Shown: positions 26,839 to 36,039 of the stretch, one piece after another | Numbering within the stretch: position 1 is the first letter of the stretch | Layout of the letters: each line of letters opens with the position of its first letter | From: Allobranchiibius huperziae | Lineage (GTDB): Bacteria > Actinomycetota > Actinomycetes > Actinomycetales > Dermatophilaceae | DNA length: 64,000 nucleotides | Direction: 5' to 3' | Assembly (NCBI RefSeq): GCF_013410455.1 | Contig: NZ_JACCFW010000001.1 | Span: 1,380,929 to 1,444,928, forward strand | Made by a program: the position numbers and the translations under genes | Notes under the pieces: model-generated | Told to the model about the DNA's origin: nothing | The model's database searches: none | What the model saw: the letters and a program-made list of their open reading frames with translations, nothing else

Positions 26839-27618
26839 CTACTCGCGGTGGGTGCCCTCGGCCTTCGCGGACTCCACGGCCTCGTACGCCGCTCCGACGA
26901 TGCCGGCGGCGTTGCGCAGCTGGGCGGCCACGATCGGCGCGCGCAGGTGCAGCAGCGGCAGGAACTTGTCGGCCTTCTTGGAGACCCCTCCGCCGACCAC
27001 GATCAGGTCCGGCCAGAGCAGGTCCTCGACGTGGCTGTAGTAGCGCTGCAGCCGCGCCGCCCAGTCCTCCCACGACAGCTCCTCGCGATCCTTCGCGGCG
27101 CTGGACGCCTTGCTCTCGGCGTCGTGCCCGTCGATCTCCAGGTGGCCCAGCTCGGAGTTGGGCACCAGCTGCCCCTTGTTCAGCAGCGCGGACCCGATGC
27201 CGGTGCCGAGCGTCGAGACCAGCACCAGTCCCTCGGTGTTGCGCGCGGCGCCGAAGCGCAGCTCGCCGACACCCGCGGCGTCGGCATCGTTGAGCACCGT
27301 TGCCGGTCGGCCGAGGCGGCCCTGCAGCAGCTCCTCGACGTTCGTGCCGATCCACGACTGGTCGATGTTGGCGGCGCTGCGTACGACGCCGTGGGTGACG
27401 ACCGACGGGAGCGTGACGCCGATGGGCTGCTCGCCGACCAGGTCCTTGAAGTGGTCGACGATCTTCTCGATCACGTCGGCGACGGCGTCCGGCGTCGACT
27501 CCTTCGGGGTGTCGATCCGCAGGCGGTCCGCCGCGAACTCACCGGTGCGCAGGTCGACCGGCGCGCCCTTGATGCCGGTGCCGCCGACGTCGATACCGAG
27601 GGGGTGAGTGGTCGACAT
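26839..27618 (-). CDS. ppgK: Polyphosphate glucokinase
   Basis: A 259-aa ROK-family kinase that phosphorylates glucose with polyphosphate or ATP. The phosphate-binding motif is [16 protein letters not shown] at the N-terminus, the catalytic Asp is in [16 protein letters not shown], and the second phosphate motif is [12 protein letters not shown]. The [15 protein letters not shown] segment is the polyphosphate-glucokinase version of the sugar site. The start ATG is behind GAAGGAG. It is followed by the map gene 57 bp upstream on the same strand. Confidence 0.95.
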   Translation of the reverse strand: MSTTHPLGIDVGGTGIKGAPVDLRTGEFAADRLRIDTPKESTPDAVADVIEKIVDHFKDLVGEQPIGVTLPSVVTHGVVRSAANIDQSWIGTNVEELLQGRLGRPATVLNDADAAGVGELRFGAARNTEGLVLVSTLGTGIGSALLNKGQLVPNSELGHLEIDGHDAESKASSAAKDREELSWEDWAARLQRYYSHVEDLLWPDLIVVGGGVSKKADKFLPLLHLRAPIVAAQLRNAAGIVGAAYEAVESAKAEGTHRE

Positions 27619-27675
27619 GGACTCTCCTTCGAAGGGCGGCCGGCGGGTGCCGGAAGCGGGGGATGCGCAGGATGT

Positions 27676-28533
27676 TCAGACGGTGGTGAGTATCTCGGGT
27701 CCGGTGGGCGTGATGAGGATGGTCTGCTCGAACTGCGCCGAGCGCGACCGGTCCGCGGTGACGACGGTCCAGCCGTCGTCCCACAGCTGCGTCGCCGACC
27801 CGCCCAGGTTGATCATCGGCTCGACGGTGAACGTCATGCCCGCCTCGATCACGTCGTCGTACGCCGGTGCCGCGTCGTAGTGCGGGATGACCAGGCCGGA
27901 GTGGAAGGTCTGGCCGACGCCGTGACCGGTGTACTCGTGCACCACCCCGTAGCCGAATCGGGCGGCGTACTTCTCGATCACCCGACCGATGACGTTGACC
28001 TGGCGACCGGGGAGCGCCGCCCGGATGCCGCGCATCATCGCCTCCCGGGTGCGCTCGACCAGCAGTCGCGACTCCTCGTCGGCGTCGCCGACCAGGAACG
28101 AGGCGCAGTTGTCGCCGTGGACGCCGTCGATGTACGCCGTGACGTCGATCTTGACCAGGTCGCCGTCGTCCAGCGGACGGTCGTCGGGGATCCCGTGACA
28201 GACGACCTCGTTGACGCTGGTGCACAGCGACTTGGGGAAGCCGCGGTAGCCGAGCGTCGAGGGGTAGGCACCGTGGTCGAGGACGTACTCGTGACCGATG
28301 CGGTCCAGTTCGTCGGTGGTGACGCCCGGCGCGGCCGCGGCGCCGGCCGCCTGCAGCGCGCCCGCGGCGATCCGGCCCGCCACCCGCATGGCCTCGATGG
28401 TGGCGGCGTCCTTGACCTCCGAACCCGTGAACGGAGCGGGTGCCGGGCGGTCGACATACTCCGGCCGGGCGATGCCCGCGGGCACGGCGCGACGCGGGCC
28501 GACCCGGCCTGCGGTGACAGTCGACGAGGGCAT
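27676..28533 (-). CDS. map: Methionine aminopeptidase, type I
   Basis: Removes the initiator methionine from new proteins. The 285-aa product has an N-terminal extension of about 40 residues before the catalytic pita-bread fold, as in actinobacterial MapB. Metal ligands are visible in [14 protein letters not shown], in [11 protein letters not shown], in FTVEPMIN and in [12 protein letters not shown] 28533 is chosen because a TACACT hexamer stands 9 nt upstream and because the conserved start of relatives is near. The ppgK gene follows on the same strand after 57 bp. Confidence 0.95.
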   Translation of the reverse strand: MPSSTVTAGRVGPRRAVPAGIARPEYVDRPAPAPFTGSEVKDAATIEAMRVAGRIAAGALQAAGAAAAPGVTTDELDRIGHEYVLDHGAYPSTLGYRGFPKSLCTSVNEVVCHGIPDDRPLDDGDLVKIDVTAYIDGVHGDNCASFLVGDADEESRLLVERTREAMMRGIRAALPGRQVNVIGRVIEKYAARFGYGVVHEYTGHGVGQTFHSGLVIPHYDAAPAYDDVIEAGMTFTVEPMINLGGSATQLWDDGWTVVTADRSRSAQFEQTILITPTGPEILTTV

Positions 28534-28592
28534 AGGTGTGCCAGTGTAGGGGCGGCGAACAGGCACATTCCTCCCGTGGACAGGAGCACGCG

Positions 28593-28781
28593 ATGACCTA
28601 CTGGTACAACGTCGACAGCGGTCAGGTCGAGGACGACGAGCACAAGAGCGCGGCCGACCACCTGATGGGTCCGTACCAGAGCCGGGACGATGCCGCGAAC
28701 GCTCTGGCGAAGGCTCGGGAGAACACCGAGAAATGGGATGCCGAGGACCGCGACTGGAACTCCAAGGGCTCCTCCGACTGA
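28593..28781 (+). CDS. Small SPOR-like protein of unknown function
   Basis: A 62-aa soluble acidic protein starting [18 protein letters not shown] and containing [14 protein letters not shown], a pattern seen in short actinobacterial proteins annotated as SPOR-domain or methionine-aminopeptidase-linked. It diverges from map by 59 bp, and ATG 28593 follows CAGGAG. I know of no demonstrated function. Confidence 0.78.
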   Translation: MTYWYNVDSGQVEDDEHKSAADHLMGPYQSRDDAANALAKARENTEKWDAEDRDWNSKGSSD

Positions 28782-28856
28782 GTCCCGGCTGACCGATCTC
28801 GTCTCGACCGGGGTGGGCAGCGGCTTCCATAGGCAGGCTCTAATCTTGACGTCGAG

Positions 28857-30155
28857 ATGACTTCCACCGACGACGGCTTCGGCTTCGGAGCCCTGGCGAT
28901 CCCGGCGTACGGACCATCCCTGCTGTTCGGGCTCGGCGAGGGCGCGATGCTCCCGGTACTGCCCCTGTCCGCGCGCGACGTCGGCGCCAGCGTCGCGATC
29001 GCCGCGACCATGGTCATGCTCATCAACGTCGGCTCGTTGATCTTCAACGTGCCGTCCTCGATCATCACCGACCGCTACGGCGAGCGGCACGCGATCATCG
29101 GGGCGTCGGTCGTCGGCGTGCTCGCCTCGCTGCTCTTCCTCGTCGGCCACGAGGTCTGGATCTATGCCACGGGCGCCGTCCTCTACGGCATCAGCGCCTC
29201 GGTCTTCATGCTCGCCCGGCAGAGCTATCTGACCGAGGCCGTGCCCGCGACCCACCGCGCCCGCGCGCTGTCCACGCTCGGCGGCGTCATGCGGATCGGG
29301 GTCTTCGTCGGGCCGTTCATCGGGGCCGCGGCGATGAGCCTGTGGCACCTCGCCGGCGCGTACGTCGTCAGCACCGCCGCGCTCGCGCTCGCCGGTGTGC
29401 TCGGGGCGACCTTGAAAGAGCTGCCGCACGAGGCCGACTCACGACGCAAGGCTGCCGGTGAGCTGGCCGACGTGACCGTGCGGAGCACGCTGCACGACTA
29501 CCGCCGGGTGTTCCTGACCGTCGGTATGGGCGTCCTGCTGGTGTCGGCGATCCGCGCGACCCGGCAGGCGGTGATCCCGCTCTGGGCAGAGCACCTGTCG
29601 CTCTCGCCGACGACGGCATCGCTGATCTACGGCATCAGCGGGGGCATCGACATGCTGGTCTTCTATCCGGCCGGCAAGGTGATGGACGTCTACGGGCGAC
29701 GCTGGGTGACCGTGCCGTCGATGCTGGTGATGGCCGTGTCGATGATGGCGATCCCGCTCACCCACGGCGCCGTGACGCTGTGCCTGGTCACGTGCGTGCT
29801 CGGTTTCGGCAACGGGATCGGCGCCGGGATGGTGATGACCCTGGGCGCGGACTTCTCACCCGAGCGCGGCCGCGCGCCGTTCCTCGGGATCTGGCGCGAA
29901 CTGTCCGATGCCGGCTCGACGATCGGCCCCGGTGTCCTCGCCGGGGTGACCGCGGTGCTCAGCCTCGGCGCGGGGGTGATCGTGTCGGGCGCGACCGGCC
30001 TGGGCGCCGCCGCGGTGATGTGGCGCTCGGTGCCCACCCGCGCGAAGGCCCCCGAGCGCTCGGACGACCTCACCGAGCGGAGCGGTACGCCGCCGACCGG
30101 AGGAGACGTGACCCCTCCGCTCGAGGAGGAACCCCTCCGCCCGGTGAAGAGGTAG
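28857..30155 (+). CDS. MFS transporter
   Basis: A 432-aa major facilitator with about twelve hydrophobic segments. The loop between helices 2 and 3 has the MFS signature as ITDRYGERHAIIG and the second-half equivalent as KVMDVYGRRWVTV. The 30-residue C-terminal tail is charged and Pro-rich. The substrate is unknown; the overall pattern resembles drug or metabolite exporters. A TAATCT hexamer lies 10 nt before ATG. Its stop is immediately adjacent to the panB stop on the other strand. Confidence 0.9.
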   Translation: MTSTDDGFGFGALAIPAYGPSLLFGLGEGAMLPVLPLSARDVGASVAIAATMVMLINVGSLIFNVPSSIITDRYGERHAIIGASVVGVLASLLFLVGHEVWIYATGAVLYGISASVFMLARQSYLTEAVPATHRARALSTLGGVMRIGVFVGPFIGAAAMSLWHLAGAYVVSTAALALAGVLGATLKELPHEADSRRKAAGELADVTVRSTLHDYRRVFLTVGMGVLLVSAIRATRQAVIPLWAEHLSLSPTTASLIYGISGGIDMLVFYPAGKVMDVYGRRWVTVPSMLVMAVSMMAIPLTHGAVTLCLVTCVLGFGNGIGAGMVMTLGADFSPERGRAPFLGIWRELSDAGSTIGPGVLAGVTAVLSLGAGVIVSGATGLGAAAVMWRSVPTRAKAPERSDDLTERSGTPPTGGDVTPPLEEEPLRPVKR

Positions 30156-31031
30156 CTACTTCTCGAAGCTGTGCTCGGGCCCGGGGAAGGTGCCCGACAC
30201 CACGTCCGAGCGATAGTCGCGCGCGGCCTCCAGCAGGGTGCTGCGCAGGTCGGCGTACTGCTTGACGAAGCGCGCCATCTTCCCGCCGCGCAGGCCGGCG
30301 AAGTCCTGCCAGACCAGCACCTGCGCGTCGCAGTCCGGCCCGGCGCCGATGCCGACCGTGGGGATCTGCAGCGCCTGCGTCGCCCGGGCCGCGACCGGCG
30401 CGGGCACCATCTCCATCACGATCGCGAAGGCTCCCGCGTCCTGCAGCGCCTTCGCCGCAGCCACCAGCTCGTCGCCGGCGTCGGTGCGGCCCTGCACGCG
30501 GTAACCGCCGAGCGCGTGCTCGCTCTGCGGGGTGAAGCCGATGTGTGCCATCACGGGGATGCCGGCCGCCGTCAGGTGCGCGATGGTCGGCGCCATCGCG
30601 GCGCCGCCCTCCAGCTTCACGCCGTGGGCGCGGCCCTCCTTCATGAAGCGCACCGCGGTGTCGAACGCCTGGCCCGGGTCGCGCTGGTAGCTGCCGAACG
30701 GCAGGTCCGCGATCACCAGGGAGCGTCGAGCGGCACCGGAGACCGCGCGTACGAGGGGGAGAAGCTCATCGACGGTGACCGGAAGGGTCGTCTCGTAGCC
30801 GAGGACGTTGTTGGCGGCCGAGTCGCCGATGAGCAGCACCTCGATGCCGGCCTCGTCGAAGATGGCGGCGGTGTACTGGTCGTACGTCGTGAGCATCGAC
30901 CACCGGGTGCCCTCCTCTTTGAGGGCGAGCAGGTGGTGGGTGCGCACGCGGCGTACCGGCGCGGCGGCCGAGCCGTCGGAGGGGGCGGCGGGCGCGTTGC
31001 CGGTGCCGTAGGGCGGAGCTTCCTCGGTCAT
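30156..31031 (-). CDS. panB: 3-methyl-2-oxobutanoate hydroxymethyltransferase
   Basis: PanB makes ketopantoate from alpha-ketoisovalerate and methylene-tetrahydrofolate, the first step of pantothenate synthesis. The 291-aa product has the Mg-binding [16 protein letters not shown], the HGVKLEGG segment and the IGFTPQS and EMVPAPVA motifs of the family. An N-terminal tail of about 25 residues is extra. ATG 31031 lies 7 nt after TAGGGT without a Shine-Dalgarno sequence. It diverges from glnA2 across a 48-bp imperfect palindrome; the panB-glnA2 neighbourhood resembles that of M. tuberculosis. Confidence 0.96.
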   Translation of the reverse strand: MTEEAPPYGTGNAPAAPSDGSAAAPVRRVRTHHLLALKEEGTRWSMLTTYDQYTAAIFDEAGIEVLLIGDSAANNVLGYETTLPVTVDELLPLVRAVSGAARRSLVIADLPFGSYQRDPGQAFDTAVRFMKEGRAHGVKLEGGAAMAPTIAHLTAAGIPVMAHIGFTPQSEHALGGYRVQGRTDAGDELVAAAKALQDAGAFAIVMEMVPAPVAARATQALQIPTVGIGAGPDCDAQVLVWQDFAGLRGGKMARFVKQYADLRSTLLEAARDYRSDVVSGTFPGPEHSFEK

Positions 31032-31038
31032 GCGCCCG

Positions 31039-31044
31039 ACCCTA
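31039..31044 (-). promoter_or_regulatory. -10 hexamer of panB, leaderless type
   Basis: Minus-strand TAGGGT, 7 nt, ATG start of panB. No Shine-Dalgarno sequence is present. Confidence 0.45.
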
Positions 31045-31064
31045 GCGAGCGGTTCGCTCCGCCC

Positions 31065-31112
31065 GGTTGTCAGCCGATCCGTGGCGTCGGCGTCACAGAT
31101 CCGCTGACAACC
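31065..31112. promoter_or_regulatory. 48-bp imperfect palindrome between panB and glnA2
   Basis: Two 24-nt arms meet with no loop at 31088/31089. They match at 20 of 24 positions, including a run of ten from the outside (GGTTGTCAGC). It sits 34 bp upstream of panB and about 32 bp upstream of the glnA2 -10 hexamer, so it could be an operator for either gene. Confidence 0.55.
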
Positions 31113-31143
31113 GGTGCGGCCCGCCCCGGCGGCGGCCTACACC

Positions 31144-31149
31144 TAGGAT
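31144..31149 (+). promoter_or_regulatory. -10 hexamer of glnA2, leaderless type
   Basis: TAGGAT, 6 nt, ATG 31156. No Shine-Dalgarno sequence is present. Confidence 0.5.
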
Positions 31150-31155
31150 CACGGC

Positions 31156-32493
31156 ATGGATCGTCAGCAGGAATTCGTGCTCCGGACCATCGAGGAGCGC
31201 GACATCCGTTTCGTGCGACTGTGGTTCACCGACGTGCTCGGCATGCTCAAGTCGGTGGCCGTGGCCCCGGCCGAGCTGGAGGGGGCGTTCGCCGAGGGCA
31301 TCGGCTTCGACGGCAGCTCGATCGAGGGGCTGGCGCGCGTCTTCGAGGCGGACATGCTCGTGCTGCCCGACGCCTCGACGTTCCAGATCCTGCCCTGGCG
31401 CGGTGAGAGCCCGGGCACGGCACGGCTCTTCGCCGACATCCGGCTGCCCGACAACACCGCCAGCGCCGCCGATCCCCGCTTCGTCCTGCAACGGGCGCTC
31501 ACCAAGGCCGCGGACAAGGGCCTGACGTTCTACACGCACCCGGAGATCGAGTTCTACCTCTTCGAGCAGCGCACGAGCACCGACACCCCGCCGGTGCCGG
31601 TCGACAACGCCGGCTTCTTCGACCACGTGCCGCACGGCACGGCCCACGACTTCCGCCGCGCGGCCATCACGATGCTCGAGAGCATGGGCATCTCGGTGGA
31701 GTTCAGCCACCACGAGGCGGGCCCGGGCCAGAACGAGATCGACCTGAGGTACGCCGACGCGCTGTCGACAGCGGACAACATCATGACCTTCCGCACGGTC
31801 ATCAAGGAGGTCGCGCTGGAGCAGGGCATCTTCGCCTCCTTCATGCCCAAGCCCCTCGCGAACCACCCGGGCAGCGGCATGCACACCCACGTCTCGCTCT
31901 TCGAGGGCGACCGCAACGCCTTCCACGAGGCGGGCGCGCCCTACCAGCTGTCGCGCACCGGCAAGCACTTCATCGCGGGCATCCTGCGGCACGCCTGCGA
32001 GATCTCGGCCGTTACCAATCAGTGGGTCAACTCCTACAAGCGGATGTGGGGCGGGGCCGAGGCCCCGGCGCACGTCTGCTGGGGCCACAACAACCGCAGC
32101 GCCATGGTGCGCGTGCCGATGCACAAGCCGGGCAAGGACCAGAGCACGCGCATCGAGGTCCGGTCGCTGGACGCCGCCGCGAACCCCTACCTCGCGTACG
32201 CCGTGATGCTCGCGGCGGGGATGAAGGGCATCGAGGAGGAGTACGAGCTGCCGCCGGAGGCCGAGGACGACGTCTGGAACCTCACCGACCGTGAACGCCG
32301 CAGCCTCGGCATCGACCCCCTGCCCGCCTCGCTGGACCACGCCATCCACCTGATGGAGAACAGCGAGCTGGTGGCCGAGACGCTGGGGGAGCACGTCTTC
32401 GACTTCTTCCTGCGCAACAAGAAGGCCGAGTGGGCCGCCTACCGCGACCAGGTCACCCAGTTCGAGCTCGACCAGTACCTGCACCGCCCGTGA
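31156..32493 (+). CDS. glnA2: Glutamine synthetase type I, GlnA2-like
   Basis: Makes glutamine from glutamate, ammonia and ATP. The 445-aa protein has the beta-Grasp start with LWFTDVLGMLKSV, the GIGFDGSSIEG motif, the metal-site EIEFYLFE, the ATP-site KPLANHPGSGMHTHVSL, and RIEVRSLDAAANPYLA. At the position of the adenylylation site the sequence is EEYELPPE rather than the NLY(D/E)LPPE of GlnA1, so regulation by GlnE is uncertain. It overlaps glnE by 4 nt (GTGA). The glnA2-glnE order is typical of actinobacteria; glnA1 is not in the window. Confidence 0.95.
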   Translation: MDRQQEFVLRTIEERDIRFVRLWFTDVLGMLKSVAVAPAELEGAFAEGIGFDGSSIEGLARVFEADMLVLPDASTFQILPWRGESPGTARLFADIRLPDNTASAADPRFVLQRALTKAADKGLTFYTHPEIEFYLFEQRTSTDTPPVPVDNAGFFDHVPHGTAHDFRRAAITMLESMGISVEFSHHEAGPGQNEIDLRYADALSTADNIMTFRTVIKEVALEQGIFASFMPKPLANHPGSGMHTHVSLFEGDRNAFHEAGAPYQLSRTGKHFIAGILRHACEISAVTNQWVNSYKRMWGGAEAPAHVCWGHNNRSAMVRVPMHKPGKDQSTRIEVRSLDAAANPYLAYAVMLAAGMKGIEEEYELPPEAEDDVWNLTDRERRSLGIDPLPASLDHAIHLMENSELVAETLGEHVFDFFLRNKKAEWAAYRDQVTQFELDQYLHRP

Positions 32494-35477
32494 CGGCTCC
32501 GACCCGCGGTGCGCTGGTCCGCGCTGGGTTCCTGGACGCCGACCGCTCCGGTCGGTGTCTGGAGGACCTCGCCGACTGGGCGTCCGACGAGGTCGTCGCG
32601 CTGCTCGCTGCCTCGCCCGACCCCGACCAGGCCGTGCTGGGCCTGGTCCGGCTGAGCGAGGCGGCCGATGGTGAGGACCGGGAGCAGCTCGGGGCGCTCC
32701 TCGCCGACGCCGGCGCCGGCCGACGACGCCTGATTCAGCTGCTCGGCAGTTCCAGCGGCCTGACGGACCACCTGGTGCGTCATCCCGCGCACTGGCGGGA
32801 AGTCGCCGACGCGCAGCTGCGGGACGCCGCGACGGTCTACGAGGACGTGGCGCGCGATGTCGGGGACGCCACCGGCACCCCCGCGTACGACGCACTGCGG
32901 GTCGCCTACCGCCGGCAACTGGTGCGCATCGCGGCGTACGACGTCACCAGCGATCCGATCGAGGCGTTGCCGATCGTGGGGGAGTCGCTGGCCGACCTCG
33001 CCGGTGCCTGTCTCGAGGCCGCGCTCGGCATCGCGCGCCGTGAGGTCGACGGCGCCGAGCGGGCCCGCCTCGCCGTGATCGGGATGGGCAAGTGCGGCGG
33101 CCGGGAGCTCAACTACGTCAGCGACGTCGACGTGATCTTCGTGGCCGAGCCCGCCGAGGGGGACGACGACGAGACCGGCGCGCGCGAGATCGCCGGCAAG
33201 CTCGCGGTGGCCACCATCCAGGCGTGTTCGGCGCACACCGCCGAGGGCACCCTCTGGGAGGTCGACACCGCCCTGCGTCCGGAAGGCAAGCAAGGACCGC
33301 TCGTGCGCACCGTCGCCGGGCATGCGGCGTACTACGAGCGGTGGGCCAAGACCTGGGAGTTCCAGGCCCTGCTCAAGGCGCGGCATGTGGCGGGCGACGC
33401 CGAGGTCGGCGCGGCGTACCTCGACGCGATGCTGCCGATGGTGTGGCAGGCCTCGACCCGTGAGAACTTCGTCCAGGACGTGCAGGCGATGCGCGCCCGG
33501 GTCGAGCAGTACGTGCCGGCGAGCGAGTCCGAGCGGCAGCTCAAACTCGGGCCGGGCGGGCTGCGCGACGTGGAGTTCAGCGTGCAGCTGCTGCAGCTGG
33601 TGCACGGGCGCAGCGACGAGCACCTGCGCAACCGCGCCACCCTCGTCGGCATCGAGTCTCTGATGCGCGGCGGGTACGTCGGGCGCACGGACGCGCACGA
33701 GCTCGACCGCTGCTACCGCATCCTGCGGGTGCTGGAGCACCGCATCCAGCTGACGCGGATGCGCCGCACCCACCTGATGCCGACCGACCCGGAGCAGCTG
33801 CGGCCGCTCGGACGCGCGCTCGGCATCACCCGCGACCCGGCCGAGGGGGTGGTGAAGTTGTGGCGCGACACCGCCCGCGACGTACGCCGCCTCTACGAGC
33901 GCCTCTTCTTCCGGCCCCTGCTGTCCGCGGTGGCGCGGCTGAGCGACGACGACGCGTGCCTCTCTCTCGACAGTGCCCAGGACCGGTTCGCCGCGCTCGG
34001 GTACGCCGACCCCAAGGGCGCCATCGGGCACATCCAGGCGCTCACCGGCGGGGTCAGCCGCCGGGCCGCGATCCAGCGGACGCTGCTGCCGGTGATGCTG
34101 CACTGGTTCGCCCAGGAGGCCGACCCCGACCTCGGGCTGCTCGCCTTCCGCCGGATCAGCGACCGACTCGGCGGCACCCACTGGTATCTGAAGATGCTGC
34201 GCGACGAGGGCGGCGCCGCGCAGCTGATGGCGCGGGTCCTCGCCAGCAGCCGGTACGCCGGTCAGCTGATCGAGGGCGCACCCTCCTCGGTCGCCGTCTT
34301 CGGGTCGGCGGGCGCACGGATCCCGTTGCGGCGCAACCAGATCCTTGACGTTCTGCGAGCTGCCATCGACCGCCACGACGACCCCGACAACGCCGTGCGG
34401 GCCATTCGGGAGACCCGGCGCACCGAGCTGATCCGGGTGGCGGTCGCAGACATCGCCGGCACGCTCGACCTGGACACGCTCGAGCAGGCCCTCACCGACA
34501 TCGCCGCGGCCACCATCCAGTCGGCGCTGGACGTCGCGATCCGGCAGGTGGAGCGCACGACCGGCGGGCCGTTGGCGACCCGGATCGCGGTGATCGGCAT
34601 GGGGCGCCTGGGCGGGCGCGAGACGGGTTACTCCAGCGACGCCGACGTGCTCTTCGTGCACGACCCGCACGAGGGCGCGGAGTCCGGTCCAGCGCAGACC
34701 CAGGCGACCCAGGTGGTCAACCGGCTGCGCGACTCGCTCGGCGCGAGCGGCCCCGACCCCTCGCTCACCGTCGACGCGGACCTGCGCCCGGAGGGCAAGT
34801 CCGGTCCGATCGTGCGGACGCTCGCGTCGTACGCCGCGTACTACGAGCGCTGGTCGGCCGGCTGGGAGGCGCAGGCACTGCTGCGCGCGGCACCGATCGC
34901 CGGCGACGTCGACCTGGGAGAGCGGTTCGTGCGGCTCATCGACCCGCTGCGGTATCCCGAGGGCGGCATCGACGACGCCGCCGTGCGCCAGATCCGCCGG
35001 CTGAAGGCCCGGATGGAGGCCGAGCGGATCCCCCGCGGCGGCGACCGGCGTACCCATTTCAAACTCGGCCGCGGCGGGATGTCCGACGTGGAGTGGACCG
35101 TGCAGCTCGCCCAGCTCGAGCACGCACACGAGATCCCGGCGTTGCGGCACACCGGCACCTATTCGCTGCTCGCCGTGATGGCGCGGCACGACCTCCTGAC
35201 CGAGGACGAGGCCGAGACGCTGGGCGCGACGTGGTCGCTCGCGACGCGGATGCGCAACGCGGGTGTGCTGTGGCGCGGGCGGGCGATGGAGTCGCTGCCG
35301 AGCAGTCTGGCCGACGTACGCGGCATCGCCAGCCTGCTCGGGTGGCCCCTGACACGCAGCTACGGGCTGCAGGAGGACTACCTCAGGCAGACGCGGCTCG
35401 CCCGAGCGATCATCGAGCACCGCTTCTACGAGAGCGACCTCACCGAGGGCCGCGACGCGTTCCCCACGCCCCGCTGA
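32490..35477 (+). CDS. glnE: Bifunctional glutamine synthetase adenylyltransferase/deadenylase
   Basis: GlnE adenylylates and deadenylylates glutamine synthetase in response to nitrogen status. The 995-aa protein has two nucleotidyltransferase domains. The N-terminal (deadenylylation) one has GMGKCGGRELNYVSDVDVIF at about residue 198, and the C-terminal (adenylylation) one has GMGRLGGRETGYSSDADVLF at about residue 703, each followed by a PII-uridylyltransferase-like helical domain. Both catalytic acidic pairs are intact. GTG 32490 overlaps the glnA2 stop. Length and layout are those of the complete enzyme. Confidence 0.97.
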   Translation: MTAPTRGALVRAGFLDADRSGRCLEDLADWASDEVVALLAASPDPDQAVLGLVRLSEAADGEDREQLGALLADAGAGRRRLIQLLGSSSGLTDHLVRHPAHWREVADAQLRDAATVYEDVARDVGDATGTPAYDALRVAYRRQLVRIAAYDVTSDPIEALPIVGESLADLAGACLEAALGIARREVDGAERARLAVIGMGKCGGRELNYVSDVDVIFVAEPAEGDDDETGAREIAGKLAVATIQACSAHTAEGTLWEVDTALRPEGKQGPLVRTVAGHAAYYERWAKTWEFQALLKARHVAGDAEVGAAYLDAMLPMVWQASTRENFVQDVQAMRARVEQYVPASESERQLKLGPGGLRDVEFSVQLLQLVHGRSDEHLRNRATLVGIESLMRGGYVGRTDAHELDRCYRILRVLEHRIQLTRMRRTHLMPTDPEQLRPLGRALGITRDPAEGVVKLWRDTARDVRRLYERLFFRPLLSAVARLSDDDACLSLDSAQDRFAALGYADPKGAIGHIQALTGGVSRRAAIQRTLLPVMLHWFAQEADPDLGLLAFRRISDRLGGTHWYLKMLRDEGGAAQLMARVLASSRYAGQLIEGAPSSVAVFGSAGARIPLRRNQILDVLRAAIDRHDDPDNAVRAIRETRRTELIRVAVADIAGTLDLDTLEQALTDIAAATIQSALDVAIRQVERTTGGPLATRIAVIGMGRLGGRETGYSSDADVLFVHDPHEGAESGPAQTQATQVVNRLRDSLGASGPDPSLTVDADLRPEGKSGPIVRTLASYAAYYERWSAGWEAQALLRAAPIAGDVDLGERFVRLIDPLRYPEGGIDDAAVRQIRRLKARMEAERIPRGGDRRTHFKLGRGGMSDVEWTVQLAQLEHAHEIPALRHTGTYSLLAVMARHDLLTEDEAETLGATWSLATRMRNAGVLWRGRAMESLPSSLADVRGIASLLGWPLTRSYGLQEDYLRQTRLARAIIEHRFYESDLTEGRDAFPTPR

Positions 35478-35523
35478 GGCTCGCGCGTCCGCGCGGGGCG
35501 CCCTGGCGAGGGATGCTGGTCGG

Positions 35524-35880
35524 ATGAGCGACACGTCCGGTGCGGAGGCCGCGCTGGCGGCGGATCGTGCGGAGTCGCTGCAGCGTCGGGAGGACCTGCG
35601 GCGCCAGTTCGCGCGCACCGTCGAGGCGTCGCGCGACACCAACGCCGACGACGAGCACGACCCCGAGGGCGCGACGATCGCGTACGAGCGCTCGCAGCTG
35701 TCGGCGCTCATCGACCAGGTCGGGCGCCGGCTCGTGGCGTTGGATGCCGCGCTGGACCGGGTGCGCGAGGGGACCTACGTCGTGTGCGAGGTCTGTGGCG
35801 GTCCGATCGCACCGGAACGGCTGGAGGCCCGGCCGTTCGCGCGAACCTGCATCGCCTGTGCCGTCTCGCACCCCGGCTGA
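35524..35880 (+). CDS. DksA/TraR-type C4 zinc-finger protein
   Basis: A 118-aa protein with an N-terminal charged helix pair and a C-terminal zinc finger, CEVCGG then CIAC, of the DksA/TraR family. Such proteins bind in the secondary channel of RNA polymerase; the coiled-coil tip here reads ANADDEHDPEG-like acidic residues (TNADDEHDPEG), consistent with a DksA-like tip. Actinobacterial members include RbpA-unrelated short TraR proteins of unclear role. It lies 46 bp after glnE and ends right before a strong hairpin. Confidence 0.88.
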   Translation: MSDTSGAEAALAADRAESLQRREDLRRQFARTVEASRDTNADDEHDPEGATIAYERSQLSALIDQVGRRLVALDAALDRVREGTYVVCEVCGGPIAPERLEARPFARTCIACAVSHPG

Positions 35881-35897
35881 CGGCGGCACAGCCAGGA

Positions 35898-35929
35898 CCG
35901 AGAGCCACAGGCCGGCCTGTGGCTCTCGG
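35898..35929. terminator. Perfect 32-bp palindrome, terminator hairpin
   Basis: CCGAGAGCCACAGGCC and its exact reverse complement follow each other without spacer; a 4-nt CCGG loop with a 14-bp stem is the likely RNA structure. It closes the glnA2-glnE-dksA-like transcript. The stem differs from that at 4386-4417 by a single compensated G-C to C-G pair. Confidence 0.8.
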
Positions 35930-36027
35930 ACCGACCTGTGTCAGGGTCGCGGGCCGCCTCCGACGAAGCGCGGTGTACGACGGCGCCCGGGTCGTGGACG
36001 AGCGCGGAGCGCCCCGGGACCGGCTAC

Positions 36028-36033
36028 TAAACT
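36028..36033 (+). promoter_or_regulatory. -10 hexamer of the his operon, leaderless type
   Basis: TAAACT, 6 nt, GTG start of hisD. No Shine-Dalgarno sequence is present. An overlapping TACTAA at 36025 is an alternative hexamer. Confidence 0.5.
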
Positions 36034-36039
36034 GGTCTC

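Noticed and set aside
32439-35711. A 1090-codon open frame on the minus strand opposite glnE
   Set aside because: Its composition is Arg/His/Gly-rich without domains, and it exactly mirrors glnE, whose motifs are complete. Long antisense frames are expected at this GC content.
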